Shown here in pieces: positions 1 to 9,368 of a DNA stretch of 64,000 bases (its first letter is position 1; each line of letters opens with the position of its first letter). The translations under genes and the position numbers were made by a program. A model generated the notes under the pieces. It ran no database searches. It saw nothing but the letters and a program-made list of their open reading frames with translations, and was not told the DNA's origin. Location: assembly GCF_000948985.2 (NCBI RefSeq), contig NZ_CP059733.1, forward strand, positions 1,798,001 to 1,862,000, in the 5' to 3' direction. Source of the stretch: Thalassomonas viridans. GTDB taxonomy: Bacteria > Pseudomonadota > Gammaproteobacteria > Enterobacterales > Alteromonadaceae.

Positions 1-688
1 CGCTTTGAATGGCGCTGTACTGGCTGATCACGCTGGTGCTGCGAAAGCCGGGCAACAGATCCGCATTCAGCTCCTTTAAATAGGAAAGCTGTTCGGTAAA
101 CAATAAATTATCGACATAGCTGACCCAGTTGTGTGTTGCCAGGTTATCGAGCGTGACATTTTCCTGATGCCGGCTGAGATAGCTTGGGTGGGCATAAAGC
201 TGCAGCGAATAGTCGCATAATTTACTGACGATCATCGAGGTGCTGTTGGGGCGTTCCACCGCAATGGCAATATCGGCTTCGTTGCGGCTGATTTTTACAT
301 CGCGGGAAAAATGCAATAAATCGATTTGGATATTGGGAAACTGCTGTTGTATCGGCAACAGGTTCGGGGCGATAAAAAAATTGCCGAAGGCTTCGGTGAC
401 GCCGATGCGGACACAACCGCTGTTTTGCGCATTGTTGTGTTTGATGTCGTCCAGGGCATAACTGGCATCCTGTTCCATCCGCCGTGCCGAGGCCAGCAGG
501 CGTTCGCCGTCGGCGGTGAGGATATGGCCGTCCTGGGTACGTTCGAATAATTGTGTGGTCAGCTGCTCTTCCAGCTTATGCAGCCGCCTGGAAACCGTCG
601 AAGGATCCAGGGCGAGCCTCTTCGCCGCTTGCGATAAACGTTCGCTGCGGGCAACTTCCAAAAAGATTTTAATATCATCCCAGTTCAT
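1..688 (-). CDS. LysR-family transcriptional regulator (3' end outside window)
   Basis: Reading from ATG at 688 the protein begins MNWDDIKIFLEVARSERLSQ and continues with AAKRLALDPSTVSRRLHKLE, the classic N-terminal LysR winged helix. A substrate-binding domain follows (IGVTEAFGNFFIAPNLLP). The frame is open to position 1, so about 229 residues are visible and the C-terminus is missing. The gene is divergent from mmsA across a 145-bp gap, which suggests it controls mmsA and itself; that is inference. The effector cannot be read from the sequence. Confidence 0.9.
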   Translation of the reverse strand, partial: MNWDDIKIFLEVARSERLSQAAKRLALDPSTVSRRLHKLEEQLTTQLFERTQDGHILTADGERLLASARRMEQDASYALDDIKHNNAQNSGCVRIGVTEAFGNFFIAPNLLPIQQQFPNIQIDLLHFSRDVKISRNEADIAIAVERPNSTSMIVSKLCDYSLQLYAHPSYLSRHQENVTLDNLATHNWVSYVDNLLFTEQLSYLKELNADLLPGFRSTSVISQYSAIQS

Positions 689-725
689 TTAGGCATTTTA
701 AACGGTTTTGTATGTTCTTGCAAAA

Positions 726-743
726 ATGCAATTTGCGTTGCAT
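726..743. promoter_or_regulatory. Candidate operator between lysR and mmsA
   Basis: A perfect inverted repeat ATGCAA-N6-TTGCAT lies in the intergenic region shared by the divergent LysR gene and mmsA, about 40 bp upstream of the LysR start. LysR proteins bind dyads in such positions. No binding data; the assignment rests on symmetry and position. Confidence 0.4.
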
Positions 744-833
744 TTGTGTTTGTTGTTCTTGATGGCATAAAGGCATACCTTAGCCACCATATACCCATTC
801 GTATTTGATACTGAAAAATTTAAGGGACTTGTT

Positions 834-2336
834 ATGAGCATAAAAGAAATCCCGCTGATCATCGGCGGCGAGAAAGTTCAATCGAAAACCGAGCAATGGT
901 TAGATGTGTTAAACCCGGCAACACAAGAAGTGGTTGCCCGTGTGCCTATGGCTACCATTGAAGAAGTGGATGCGGCGGTTGCCTCGGCGCAAGAAGCCTT
1001 TAAATCCTGGTCAAAAGTTTCTTTAACTAACCGTATGCGCATTATGCTGAACCTGCAGCAGCTGATCCGCGAAAACACCGATGAACTGGCGCGTTTGGTC
1101 ACGCTTGAGCACGGTAAGACTTTACCGGACGCCGAAGGTGAAGTAGGGCGTGCTTTAGAAGCCATTGAAAATGCCTGTTCCATTACCCGTTTACAGCTGG
1201 GGCAAATGGCTAACAATGCCGCAACCGGTGTAGACGTTTATACCATGAACAAGCCGTTAGGGGTTTGTGTCGGTATTACTGCCTTCAACTTCCCGCTGAT
1301 GTTGCCGGCCTTTATGTTCCCAATCGCTATTGCCTGCGGTAATGCATTCGTGCTTAAGCCTTCCGAGCAAGATCCGTCTTCGACTATGCTGATGGTTGAA
1401 CTGGCGCTTAAAGCCGGTATCCCGGCTGGCGTACTTAATGTAGTCCATGGTGGTCCGGATGTCGCTAACCGTTTATGCGAGCACCCGGATGTTAAAGCGG
1501 TATCCTTTATCGGCTCTACCCATGTTGGTACCCATATTTACAACCATGCCGGTGCCCACGGCAAGCGTGCCCAGTGTATGATGGGGGCGAAAAACCATAT
1601 GGTGATCATGCCGGATGCCAATAAAGACCGTGCTATTAACGACTTGTTAGGTTCTGCCTTCGGCGCCGCCGGTCAGCGTTGTATGGCCAACCCGGTGACG
1701 ATTTTAGTGGGCGAAGCCCGCAACTGGTTACCGGAAATTGCCGAGCGCGCCAAGTCATTAAAAGTTGGCCCGGGCACGCAGCGCGATGCCGATTTAGGTC
1801 CTGTGGTTTCCCCGCAGGCGAAACAGCGTATCATCAAGTTACTTGATTCGGGTGTCGAGCAGGGGGCAACCCTGCTGGTTGATGGCCGTGACTGTAAGGT
1901 GGAAGGTTATCCGGATGGTAACTTTGTCGGACCGACCATGTTCAGCAATGTAAAAACCGATATGGATATCTATACTCAGGAAATTTTCGGCCCGGCGTTA
2001 TGTGTGCTGGAAGCGGAAACCCTGGATGAAGCGATCGAGCTCATCAATAACAACCCTAACGGTAACGGTACCTCATTGTTCACTTCCTCCGGCTGGGCGG
2101 CGCGTAAGTTTGAAAATGAAATCGATGTCGGCCAGGTTGGTATTAATGTGCCTATTCCCGTACCTGTTGCCTACTTCAGCTTTACCGGTTCCCGTGCCTC
2201 CAAACTTGGTGACTTAGGACCTAACGGTAGCCAGGTAGTGAGTTTCTGGACCCAGACAAAAACCGTGACTACCCGTTGGTTTGAACCGGATCATCAGGAC
2301 GGCTCAGAAGTACATACCACCATCAGCTTAAAATAG
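834..2336 (+). CDS. mmsA: Methylmalonate-semialdehyde dehydrogenase (CoA-acylating)
   Basis: A 500-residue aldehyde dehydrogenase of the MmsA type, which converts methylmalonate semialdehyde (and malonate semialdehyde) with NAD and CoA to propionyl-CoA (acetyl-CoA), the last step of valine and thymine/beta-alanine breakdown. The catalytic Cys is at about residue 283 in [11 protein letters not shown], and the cofactor-binding region contains [12 protein letters not shown] and LKPSEQDPS, typical of MmsA rather than other ALDHs. Length matches the family. ATG 834 is preceded by AAGGGA at a suitable distance. It stands alone: a strong terminator follows 22 bp after the stop, so other valine-degradation genes are not in this operon. 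The divergent LysR gene is the likely regulator. Confidence 0.95.
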   Translation: MSIKEIPLIIGGEKVQSKTEQWLDVLNPATQEVVARVPMATIEEVDAAVASAQEAFKSWSKVSLTNRMRIMLNLQQLIRENTDELARLVTLEHGKTLPDAEGEVGRALEAIENACSITRLQLGQMANNAATGVDVYTMNKPLGVCVGITAFNFPLMLPAFMFPIAIACGNAFVLKPSEQDPSSTMLMVELALKAGIPAGVLNVVHGGPDVANRLCEHPDVKAVSFIGSTHVGTHIYNHAGAHGKRAQCMMGAKNHMVIMPDANKDRAINDLLGSAFGAAGQRCMANPVTILVGEARNWLPEIAERAKSLKVGPGTQRDADLGPVVSPQAKQRIIKLLDSGVEQGATLLVDGRDCKVEGYPDGNFVGPTMFSNVKTDMDIYTQEIFGPALCVLEAETLDEAIELINNNPNGNGTSLFTSSGWAARKFENEIDVGQVGINVPIPVPVAYFSFTGSRASKLGDLGPNGSQVVSFWTQTKTVTTRWFEPDHQDGSEVHTTISLK

Positions 2337-2357
2337 TTCTTGCTGATAAATGGAAAT

Positions 2358-2385
2358 AAAAAAGGTTGCTGCGGCAACCTTTTTT
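2358..2385 (+). terminator. Rho-independent terminator of mmsA
   Basis: GGTTGC and GCAACC pair around a TGCG loop, flanked by A6 on the left and T6 on the right. The A/T flanks extend the stem and make it usable from both strands. Confidence 0.9.
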
Positions 2386-2666
2386 ATTTACAGGACGTAA
2401 TGTATGTCACGGCTTCAGGGATGAAGAAGAGTGATTATTTACAGGACGTAATGTATGTCACGGCTTCAGGGATGAAGAAGAGTGATTATTTACAGGACGT
2501 AATGTATGTCACGGCTTCAGGGATGAAGAAGAGTGATTATTTACAGGACGTAATGTATGTCACGGCTTCAGGGATGAAGAAGAGTGATTATTTACAGGAC
2601 GTAATGTATGTCATGGCTTCAGGGATGAAGAAGAGTGACTATTTACAGGATAAATGTATGTAGGAA
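2384..2666. repeat. 51-bp tandem repeat, five full copies plus a partial sixth
   Basis: Five consecutive units start at 2384, 2435, 2486, 2537 and 2588, with a truncated sixth from 2639. The first four are essentially identical; the fifth has a C-to-T change (GTCATGG for GTCACGG). Each unit contains CTTCAGGGATGAAG, a 5-bp stem closed by a GGGA (GNRA-type) tetraloop. As 51 is a multiple of three, an open frame runs through the array, but it has no good start signal and is probably not a gene. Confidence 0.95.
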
Positions 2667-2808
2667 TGACTATATCAACTTATATCCTCCCGAAGCTATG
2701 TATTTACCTCCTGCAATTAATTCTTCGGTTTTATACGTGCTGTTCTTTTGTACAGTGTTTGTGGTAAGCTGTCTTTTAGAATCAATAACAACAATGAAAA
2801 GGTAGAAT

Positions 2809-3297
2809 ATGCTGAAAGAAATGGCCGCCGGTGCTCCCGGAGATTTTGATTTTGCGATTGGCGAATGGACAGTTAAACATCGTCGCTTGAAAGAAAGGTT
2901 AACAGGATGTCATGAGTGGATAGAATTTGAAGGAGAGATGTCCACAGAAAAGATCCTTGGGGGTTACGGCAATGTTGAAGACAATCAGCTGTATTTTCCT
3001 GAAGGCTCCTTTCGCGCAATAGCGCTGCGCTCTTATAACGCCGAGACAAAGCTCTGGTCTATCTGGTGGCTTGACGGCCGTTTCCCGGATGCGCTGGATA
3101 CGCCTGTGGTTGGCAAGTTTAGCGAGGGCGTCGGTTTATTCTTTGCTGATGACATGCTTGACGGTAAGCCGGTTAAGGTACGTTTTACCTGGAATGCACA
3201 ACAGGCTGAGCGCCCCAGGTGGGAGCAGGCTTTTTCGGTTGATAACGGGCAGAGCTGGGAAATCAACTGGACCATGGAGTTCCGGCCTAAGGGATAA
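2809..3297 (+). CDS. DUF1579-like protein
   Basis: A 162-residue soluble protein without signal peptide. The pattern FDFAIGEWTVKHRRL near the N-terminus, LGGYGN, ALRSYNAETKLWSIWWLD in the middle and RWEQAFSVDNGQSWEINWTM near the end matches the DUF1579 type, a lipocalin-like beta-barrel family of unknown function. Start ATG 2809 has AAAGGT upstream. It is flanked by the tandem repeat and by its own hairpin, so it is probably monocistronic. The biochemical role is not known. Confidence 0.75.
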   Translation: MLKEMAAGAPGDFDFAIGEWTVKHRRLKERLTGCHEWIEFEGEMSTEKILGGYGNVEDNQLYFPEGSFRAIALRSYNAETKLWSIWWLDGRFPDALDTPVVGKFSEGVGLFFADDMLDGKPVKVRFTWNAQQAERPRWEQAFSVDNGQSWEINWTMEFRPKG

Positions 3298-3343
3298 GAT
3301 TTGTGCGGCTGCAGTTATGCTTAAATGCCGCCAGAAAAAAGAG

Positions 3344-3373
3344 AGCAGGAATGAAATAGCTTTCATTCCTGCT
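3344..3373 (+). terminator. Hairpin downstream of the DUF1579-like gene
   Basis: A perfect 13-bp stem (AGCAGGAATGAAA with its complement) around TAGC, followed by GTTATTTTGG. The U-tract is weak, but placement 47 bp after the stop suggests a terminator. Confidence 0.65.
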
Positions 3374-3715
3374 GTTATTTTGGAGAATAGTTTGGCAGTC
3401 TGGTATAAGTTTCCAGTTAACTTTGCCTGGCTTTTTACCATTAAAACTTCCCCTTTTTTAACGGTAAAAAACTTGCTGCAATGCAGCATGTTTTCCCTTC
3501 AAAAAATTGCTGCGGTGCAACACTTTTTTTCTTAGCTGTTCTATGAAAATTTTTTGCTGAGTCTGGAGATATTTTTCTTGCCGTTAAGGGATTTTTTTCG
3601 CCCTTTTTTTCAGGACTTTTTTTTGCCGCTTTTTGCTTTTTTGTCTCATTATTTTCTTTATCAAAACTCTCGTAAGCCCTTTCCCCCGGGGACTTGTTTT
3701 TAATGGGGTGCAGGG

Positions 3716-3769
3716 ATATCAGGATATTTTTTTCAGGCTTTTTAATCGCTGAAAAAAATATCCTGATAT
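3716..3769. repeat. Perfect 21-bp inverted repeat with 12-nt loop
   Basis: Left arm 3716-3736 and right arm 3749-3769 are exact reverse complements (core CAGGATATTTTTTTCAG). The loop is 3737-3748. There is no T-tract after the stem, so it is not a standard terminator. Confidence 0.9.
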
Positions 3770-4016
3770 TAATGTCATTAATTGGTGGTTTTATCGTCAA
3801 TACTAGGCTAACATTTTCCAGCAATCTGCTGTCTTCTTTTGAACGAATTTTGTGTTCGAATTTGGCTAGGAAAAGAGGATTTATTTTGTTGTCAGCGGCG
3901 TTGATTTTTGAGAGCTTACTGGTGCGATTTATTCCCAGATTTTCGAAGAAGATAAAAGGTTATTTGAAGTAATAAAATTATTCATTTTTAAACATCAAAT
4001 TAATAGGACGAATATC

Positions 4017-4199
4017 ATGATTAGTAATCGTGACCTTAATGGAGAAAACCGCCTGGCATCTGGTGACAATATGGACAAATGCGCCCCTATGCTCAATAAC
4101 CCGCTTGATTATCATACCGACAAAATTGAGGATGTTTTCGGGGAGCATGAATTTATGGATGATGACAGCAATTCGGTTTTTGTCAGAGGTTATAATTAA
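4017..4199 (+). CDS. Small acidic hypothetical protein (60 aa)
   Basis: The start ATG 4017 has AGGA eight bases upstream (4005-4008). The protein is short, acidic and polar (DDDSNSVF near the end), with a single Cys and no signal peptide or membrane segment. I do not recognise a family. It lies between the AT-rich stretch and the PilZ gene. Real-gene status rests on the ribosome-binding site and reasonable composition only. Confidence 0.4.
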   Translation: MISNRDLNGENRLASGDNMDKCAPMLNNPLDYHTDKIEDVFGEHEFMDDDSNSVFVRGYN

Positions 4200-4408
4200 A
4201 TTCGTTCTTTTTATCCCTTTTCCGGCTTTTTCGAACAGGTCCTTTAACCGGGAAGAAGCGCTGAAGGCTTAAACGGGTATAGCGATTTTGCCAGGATGCA
4301 GATGGTTATACCCCGCCAGGCGGTGCAATAATGCTGCATTAGGTGTGAACTTTATTGTCTGTGCTACAATCTGTACTCAGGGTTTAGTCAATATAGTAAG
4401 GGATTATT

Positions 4409-4768
4409 ATGGACGAGAATGAATTTGACCATAGTGAGCGTCGCCGGGCAATTCGCGAAACAAACATCAAGTTACCGGAAGGTGAGCTGACCCTGATGTT
4501 TGATGACAGGCCTGTTAAGCTTTATGAGTTTAAAGATATTACCCCCTTCGGCGTCTGCCTGCAGGCAGCAGAGCCTGCCAGTGAATCTACCGTTATCGCC
4601 ATACGTTATCTCCATCGCCATGGCCAGTTTGAGGTTTTCGGTGAAATGGTGTGGCAGGAGCCGGTATTGACTGGTGTCAATGATGAAAAGCACTGGATAG
4701 GCATTCAATTTACCCCGGACCGGATAACGCAAAATGAAGCCCTGTTCGAGCTGCTATTGGTTCATTAA
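4409..4768 (+). CDS. PilZ-domain protein
   Basis: A 119-residue single-domain protein. The N-terminal ERRRAIRE supplies the RxxxR c-di-GMP-binding motif and DITPFGVCLQ is a D-x-T-x-x-G variant of the usual D/N-x-S-x-x-G motif. The order of motifs and the later beta-strands (VIAIRYLHR, FGEMVW, WIGIQF) fit PilZ. Binding of cyclic di-GMP is therefore likely. It faces the kinase gene below, whose stop is 4 bp away on the opposite strand. Start ATG 4409 is preceded by AAGGGATT. Confidence 0.8.
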   Translation: MDENEFDHSERRRAIRETNIKLPEGELTLMFDDRPVKLYEFKDITPFGVCLQAAEPASESTVIAIRYLHRHGQFEVFGEMVWQEPVLTGVNDEKHWIGIQFTPDRITQNEALFELLLVH

Positions 4769-4772
4769 GTCG

Positions 4773-6428
4773 TTATTCCGGATTCTGAAGCGGTAAAGGC
4801 TCCGGCTGGCGGGGGAAAGTCATTGTAAACCGGGTGCCTTTGCCGGGTTCAGAGTCACAGCCGATTTGTCCGGATAACTTTTGTGTTACCAGGTTAAATA
4901 CGATATGCATGCCAAGTCCCGTGCCCCCCTGGTTGCGTTTGGTGGTGTAAAAGGGCTCAAAAATCTTCTCCCGGGTTTGCGTATCCATGCCTTTGCCGTT
5001 GTCCGAGATAAACAGGGTGATTTGCCCGTTTTGTTCATCGGCATTGATATTTATCTCGCCGGTTTGTTCTTTGTCAAAGGCGTGTAAAAAGGCGTTGATC
5101 ACTAAATTGGTTACAATTTGCGCCAGGGCGCCGGGATAGGTTTTACATTGAATCCGGCTGTCTATACCTACTTTGACCTTTACCCGGTAATATTTGTATT
5201 TAGGCATAATGGAGTCGATTACATCCTGCACGCTTTCCCTGAGTTCCAGGCTGCGTATTTCATCATGGGCCTGGTCCACGGCCACATGTTTAAAGCTTTT
5301 TATCAATGAGGAGACTCGTGCCAGGTTGCTAAAAATCATGTCAGTACTGTGCTGGAATATGTCTATTGTTTCTACCAGCAGGTTTTTGGTTAAACTGTTA
5401 TTGTCGGCACTTTCCCGCAGCAGGGCGATCTCTTCCTGTAAGGTGGTAACAGCCGTAATACCTACGCCTATGGGCGTATTGATTTCATGGGCGACCCCGG
5501 CCACCAGGGAGCCTAAAGAAGCCATTTTCTCTGACTCCACCAGCTGGTTCTTGGCGGTTTCCATGATTTCCAGCGATTCGGTCAGCTGAGCGTTTTTCGC
5601 CCGGATATGTTCGGTTTGCGTGTTTACCTCCTGTTCCAGCAGGTCGATAAATTGCCGGTTAACCTTGTGGCGCAGGCGAAAATTAAGGAGCAGGATCAGC
5701 AGCAGGGCAATGAAGCTGGCTAATGCCAATGCCGTCATCAGGCTGTGCTTATTTGCCGTAGTTACTACCTGGCGGTTGGTACGGTTTTCCTGCAGGGAAT
5801 AAAACTCGTTAATATGCGACATGATCCTGGCTTTTGCTGTCAGGTAGTCCTGGCTGTAAAGATAGCCAAGCGCCGTTTCCCGTCCCGGTGAAAGCTTGTA
5901 GGGGGCGGGCAATGACAAGGCATCCTTGACTTCATTAAATGCCCGAAATTCCAGCTCTGTCAGCTTATCCGACGCTTGTTGCGCCTGCTGCAGTTGGGCA
6001 AATTCCAGTTCGCTGAAACCTGCCTGTTTCATCAGTTGTTGCAGCGGCTGCCGCTGGCCGTTACTAAAGGGAGCCTTTCCCTGTTCGGGCATCAACATAT
6101 CCCAGTAAACTCTATGGTAGTTTTCGGGACGGGCCCGGCGTCCGTTACGGATATCCAGGATTTGATTGAAAAAATCCAGGTACTTTTCCTGACCGGTTAC
6201 GGCATAGGTACGGGCCATCAGAGTCAGTTGATCCGAACTTAGCCTGAGCTGTTCCGTGAGTAAATAAGAGTGGTAACGGTTGTTGCTCGCCTGCTGCAAT
6301 TCCTGCAGCGAAGAATAAGAAAAATAGGAAAAAACAGCTGCCATCAGGGCACAGGCTAAGGTCAGGGTGTTGAGCCGTATGGTTTTCTTTAAAGCCTTTG
6401 AGCGCAGGATGTCATATTGCTCTTGCAT
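4773..6428 (-). CDS. Membrane sensor histidine kinase
   Basis: A 551-residue kinase: an N-terminal membrane helix (about residues 22-40), a periplasmic helical sensor region to about 228, a second membrane helix (230-250), a coiled-coil linker, then the H-box LGSLVAGVAHEINTPIG with the phospho-acceptor His at about 314. The ATPase domain carries NLVINAFLHAF (N box), DNGKGM (G1), FEPFYTTK (F box) and GGTGLGMHI (G2), so it should be active. It begins 24 bp after the stop of the response-regulator gene and is surely cotranscribed with it. The signal is unknown. Confidence 0.9.
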   Translation of the reverse strand: MQEQYDILRSKALKKTIRLNTLTLACALMAAVFSYFSYSSLQELQQASNNRYHSYLLTEQLRLSSDQLTLMARTYAVTGQEKYLDFFNQILDIRNGRRARPENYHRVYWDMLMPEQGKAPFSNGQRQPLQQLMKQAGFSELEFAQLQQAQQASDKLTELEFRAFNEVKDALSLPAPYKLSPGRETALGYLYSQDYLTAKARIMSHINEFYSLQENRTNRQVVTTANKHSLMTALALASFIALLLILLLNFRLRHKVNRQFIDLLEQEVNTQTEHIRAKNAQLTESLEIMETAKNQLVESEKMASLGSLVAGVAHEINTPIGVGITAVTTLQEEIALLRESADNNSLTKNLLVETIDIFQHSTDMIFSNLARVSSLIKSFKHVAVDQAHDEIRSLELRESVQDVIDSIMPKYKYYRVKVKVGIDSRIQCKTYPGALAQIVTNLVINAFLHAFDKEQTGEININADEQNGQITLFISDNGKGMDTQTREKIFEPFYTTKRNQGGTGLGMHIVFNLVTQKLSGQIGCDSEPGKGTRFTMTFPRQPEPLPLQNPE

Positions 6429-6452
6429 AGCTTCCCCCTGACTATAGAGCCT

Positions 6453-7403
6453 TTATAAGGACTCTCTTTCTTTGTGGTAGCACAGGGCGATATGGTGCAG
6501 GAAGAGTTCCACTATGTTGGCATCCTGTTTGTCGTTGTGTTCTATTTCATCCAGTATGATCAGGTAGTTGCTGGTGCCGTTGGCAATATAACCGAGAAAC
6601 TGGTTGTTATCCTCGATATAGCCGGTTTCATGGTGCGCCAATAAGGGAGAAAAGCGTTTAACGTCGGTAATCTCGCTAATTTTACAGCCTTTATGGTTGC
6701 TGTAATGGCCCGAGGCATAAGTGATCAGGGCCTGGTCCGGTTCTTCATTACCGTAGCTGGCGCAAAGATAACTGCGGGAATATGTCATTAAATCCATCAA
6801 CAGGCGGATAATCCCATTGCTGTATGCCTCTACCGGCCTGAGGCTGTAGTGGTTCCGGTCGCTGCGGACAATATCCGTCAGTTTCCGGCAGGTATCTTCA
6901 ATGGTGACTATATCGTTATATGCCCTTAGGCAGGCATGCATCAGGGTATTGAGTTTACGGTTGGTTAATTCGCCCTTTTCTTTGTAATCGTTGATGTCAT
7001 ATTCCGTCATGATCCGCTCTTCCGGCGCCTCGCCGGGCTGGCCCGTACGCAGGACTATCCGTACCCTGTGATCTCCTTTAATGCGCCGGATCCAGTTGGC
7101 GACCTTGAGTCCGGCATCATCTCTTTCCATGACGACATCAAGCAGGATCACGGCGATATCGTCCCTGTCTTGCAATAAATTGATGGCTTCTTCCCCGGAA
7201 AAGGCACTTAAGATGTTTAAGCCGGCACCATTGAAGGTATATCGCCGTAAGGCCAGTTTGGTCACTTCGTGGACATCGGGTTCGTCATCAACAATCAGCA
7301 AATTGTATTTAGCTTCGGGGTCGAGGGGCTTTTGCGTTGGCGTGTCGTCATGTTCGTTAAATAAAAAAGCATCATCGTCGTTATGTTCATTAGGTTTAAC
7401 CAC
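6453..7403 (-). CDS. Response regulator with DUF3369-type output
   Basis: A 316-residue protein. The receiver domain begins at YNLLIVDDEPDVH and has the phosphorylated Asp in ILLDVVMERDD. The following LRTGQPGEAPEERIMTEYDI and NDYKEKGEL are the hallmark junction of DUF3369 regulators. There is no HTH, GGDEF or HD-GYP domain; the protein ends after the GAF-like DUF3369 region, whereas some relatives carry an added cyclic-di-GMP domain. The GTG start at 7403 is preceded by GGAAGAG. First gene of the operon with the kinase, so it is probably that kinase's partner. Confidence 0.88.
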   Translation of the reverse strand: MVKPNEHNDDDAFLFNEHDDTPTQKPLDPEAKYNLLIVDDEPDVHEVTKLALRRYTFNGAGLNILSAFSGEEAINLLQDRDDIAVILLDVVMERDDAGLKVANWIRRIKGDHRVRIVLRTGQPGEAPEERIMTEYDINDYKEKGELTNRKLNTLMHACLRAYNDIVTIEDTCRKLTDIVRSDRNHYSLRPVEAYSNGIIRLLMDLMTYSRSYLCASYGNEEPDQALITYASGHYSNHKGCKISEITDVKRFSPLLAHHETGYIEDNNQFLGYIANGTSNYLIILDEIEHNDKQDANIVELFLHHIALCYHKERESL

Positions 7404-7675
7404 GTTTCTCTTCCTGATCGTTAAGCTTGGCCGGTTTCAGACAATGGCTTGCCGTATGCAAATACTTTAGGGTAAGTATAGATATGAATTGTCCATATAT
7501 ACTGGGTGACCGGGAAGAAAGGGCGATTAAAAGAAATTTTACTTACTTTTCCCGGCATATGACTTTACCGGGCAGAGAGAGCACGTATAAAGGTCAATGA
7601 AAGAGCCGACATTTAACCGGGCTAGAGCAAATTGCCTGTACCGGACTCAGTTACTCGATTAATTAAAGGATTGAT

Positions 7676-8230
7676 ATGGATATTCACTTAACAAGTTCAC
7701 GTTTAACCATCCGGGCTCTAGCTCCTTGTGACCTGCACGCTTTTGCGCAATACCGGGGGATGGCTGAGGTCGCTTTGTATCAAAGCTGGAGTGATTATAG
7801 CTACCAGGACGCCTGCCGGTTATATCAGCAGATGAGCCGGCAGCCGTTTGCCACCCCGGGACACTGGTTTCAGCTGGCTCTGGTTGAGCGGGAGACGGAT
7901 ATGCTTGTCGGCGATCTTGCGCTGTTTTTTATTGACGGGCAACAGCTGGAAATAGGGGTTACCATCAGCCCCCGCTATCAGGGGCGAGGGCTGGCGAGGG
8001 AAGCCGTTACCTGCCTGCTTGACTATTTATTTGGGGAGCTGAAAAAGCACAGGGTGACGGCGGTTACCGATGCCGAAAACCAGGCATGCGCCCGGCTGCT
8101 TAAAAGCCTTGGCTTCAGGCTTGAAGCACATTTTGTCGATAATATTTTCTTTAAAGGGGCCTGGGGCAGTGAATATGTTTTTGCCATGCTGGCCGCCGAC
8201 TGGCTACGCCTGCGCTCCGGGCAGATGTAA
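7676..8230 (+). CDS. GNAT-family N-acetyltransferase
   Basis: A 184-residue RimJ/RimL-type acetyltransferase. It opens with LTSSRLTIRALAPCDLHAFA and has the acetyl-CoA loop YQGRGLAREAVTCLLDYLF, followed by AVTDAENQACARLLKSLGF, the usual C-terminal GNAT signature. Substrate cannot be predicted. ATG 7676 has AAGGATT upstream. It appears to be a single gene. Confidence 0.88.
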   Translation: MDIHLTSSRLTIRALAPCDLHAFAQYRGMAEVALYQSWSDYSYQDACRLYQQMSRQPFATPGHWFQLALVERETDMLVGDLALFFIDGQQLEIGVTISPRYQGRGLAREAVTCLLDYLFGELKKHRVTAVTDAENQACARLLKSLGFRLEAHFVDNIFFKGAWGSEYVFAMLAADWLRLRSGQM

Positions 8231-8366
8231 TAAGGTAAGTAAAATTGCAGTGAAAATTCGATAAATAGACCTTTTAACGCTAACTTTAATTTTGGGCTTA
8301 ATTTTTTACAGGAAAAGCCCGGGAGCTTGATTACACCAATCGGGTTATGCAGACGGAGAGATATTT

Positions 8367-8885
8367 ATGAAGTTATTTATTCGGCAAAGTTTTACTCAGG
8401 CAGACCAAAGTCAAAGTAATATCATTCAGGGAGTGATAGACCTTATTAAAGAGCAATTCCCTAAAAGCTGTTTTTTAACCGGAGAGCATGCATCCTGCAG
8501 CGCTTCTTTTATTGAAAACTTCGAAACCACTACAGGACAGATCTTTACCCCCAAGACCTTCAGGAATTATCGTATAGGATTGATCAATGAAGCGGATGCC
8601 CTGGTGTTTATCCGCACCTCCATGAGCGAAAGCGGGGCTTTTGAACTCTCTTATAATCTACATGCCGGCAAGCCCAAGCCGGTATTTTATGCCCATTGGC
8701 GCTATGCCCCTATCAAGACCACGTTATTAAGGGAATTAGATCTGGAGTTTCCCGTCCGTTACTGTGAATTTGTTCAACCTGAAGATCTCAGGGAAGAATT
8801 CGCCGCCTTTGTTAACGAGTATCAGTTATTTGCCGGTGAAACCGTGCAGGCTGACGGAAACAGGCTGATCACAGAAACGGTTTAG
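8367..8885 (+). CDS. Nucleoside 2-deoxyribosyltransferase-like protein (fold-level call)
   Basis: A 172-residue soluble protein. The central block INEADALVFIRTSMSESGAF followed by ELSYNLHAGKPKPVFYA resembles the DALV...S.SGAxEL...GKP pattern of nucleoside deoxyribosyltransferase and related Rossmann-like nucleotide-binding proteins, with a Glu (ELSYN) at the expected active-site place. The N-terminus (MKLFIRQSFTQ) is less typical, so I give only a fold-level call. ATG 8367 has GGAGAG upstream. No neighbour gives a functional hint. Confidence 0.45.
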   Translation: MKLFIRQSFTQADQSQSNIIQGVIDLIKEQFPKSCFLTGEHASCSASFIENFETTTGQIFTPKTFRNYRIGLINEADALVFIRTSMSESGAFELSYNLHAGKPKPVFYAHWRYAPIKTTLLRELDLEFPVRYCEFVQPEDLREEFAAFVNEYQLFAGETVQADGNRLITETV

Positions 8886-8975
8886 TATTCATTATATTAT
8901 GTAGAGTCCCGGCGAAGCAGGTATTTGCCGGGGCAAATAAGCCGACAATGACCTTGGACTTATTTGCATTAATGT

Positions 8976-9003
8976 TTGACATAGACACCTGCTGCTATAC
9001 AAT
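8976..9003 (+). promoter_or_regulatory. Sigma-70 promoter of the cold-shock gene
   Basis: TTGACA at 8976-8981 and TACAAT at 8998-9003 with 16-bp spacing. Transcription would start near 9010, giving a leader of about 150 nt before the ATG at 9159, as is usual for cspA-type mRNAs. Confidence 0.75.
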
Positions 9004-9158
9004 TTCCCCTGCTTGTAAGTTCGTTTTATATTTATGCACTTCATTTCGATGACTGATTAGTACTCGTCCTGTTTCTGATAAGTAATAGCAACACTTCTAG
9101 GCACACCGGCTTAACTCTTTAAGCTCATCATTACTCTTGAATAAATAGGATATTTCGT

Positions 9159-9368
9159 ATGTCTAATACTTCTAACGGTACTGTAAAATGGTTCAACGAA
9201 GCGAAAGGTTTCGGTTTTATTGAACAGGAAAACGGCCCTGACGTTTTCGCTCACTACAATGCCATTGTTGGTGACGGTTTCAGAACCCTTGCCGAAGGCC
9301 AGAAAGTTGAATTTACCGTTACCGACGGTCAAAAGGGCCCTCAAGCAGAAAATATTGTCGCCCTTTAA
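9159..9368 (+). CDS. Cold-shock protein (CspA/CspD family)
   Basis: A 69-residue single OB-fold protein. RNP1 is GFGFIEQ and RNP2 is DVFAHYNAI (VFAHY rather than the commoner VFVHF), after the standard [11 protein letters not shown] start. It binds single-stranded RNA/DNA and likely acts as an RNA chaperone. The strong promoter and long untranslated leader suggest post-transcriptional cold regulation. Which E. coli Csp it corresponds to cannot be settled by eye. Confidence 0.93.
   Translation: MSNTSNGTVKWFNEAKGFGFIEQENGPDVFAHYNAIVGDGFRTLAEGQKVEFTVTDGQKGPQAENIVAL

Larger units (their letters stand above)
3298..4016. other. AT-rich noncoding stretch with strong hairpins
   Basis: About 720 bp without a convincing gene. 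It has long T-runs on the plus strand (about 3550-3660), small dyads such as GCTGCAATGCAGC near 3475, the terminator hairpin above and the 21-bp hairpin at 3716-3769. Open frames here are low-complexity and lack ribosome-binding sites. Confidence 0.7.

Noticed and set aside
2340..2663. 107-residue open frame through the tandem repeat
   Set aside because: It exists because the unit is 51 bp (a multiple of three); no ribosome-binding site, and it starts inside the mmsA terminator.
2384..2666. CRISPR-like array
   Set aside because: Units are contiguous with no unique spacers and there are no cas genes in the window.
3441..3824. 127-residue minus-strand frame rich in Lys
   Set aside because: Low-complexity translation of T-runs; no start signal, and it contains half of the 21-bp hairpin.
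3694..3972. 92-residue hydrophobic plus-strand frame
   Set aside because: It runs through both arms of the perfect hairpin and lacks a ribosome-binding site.
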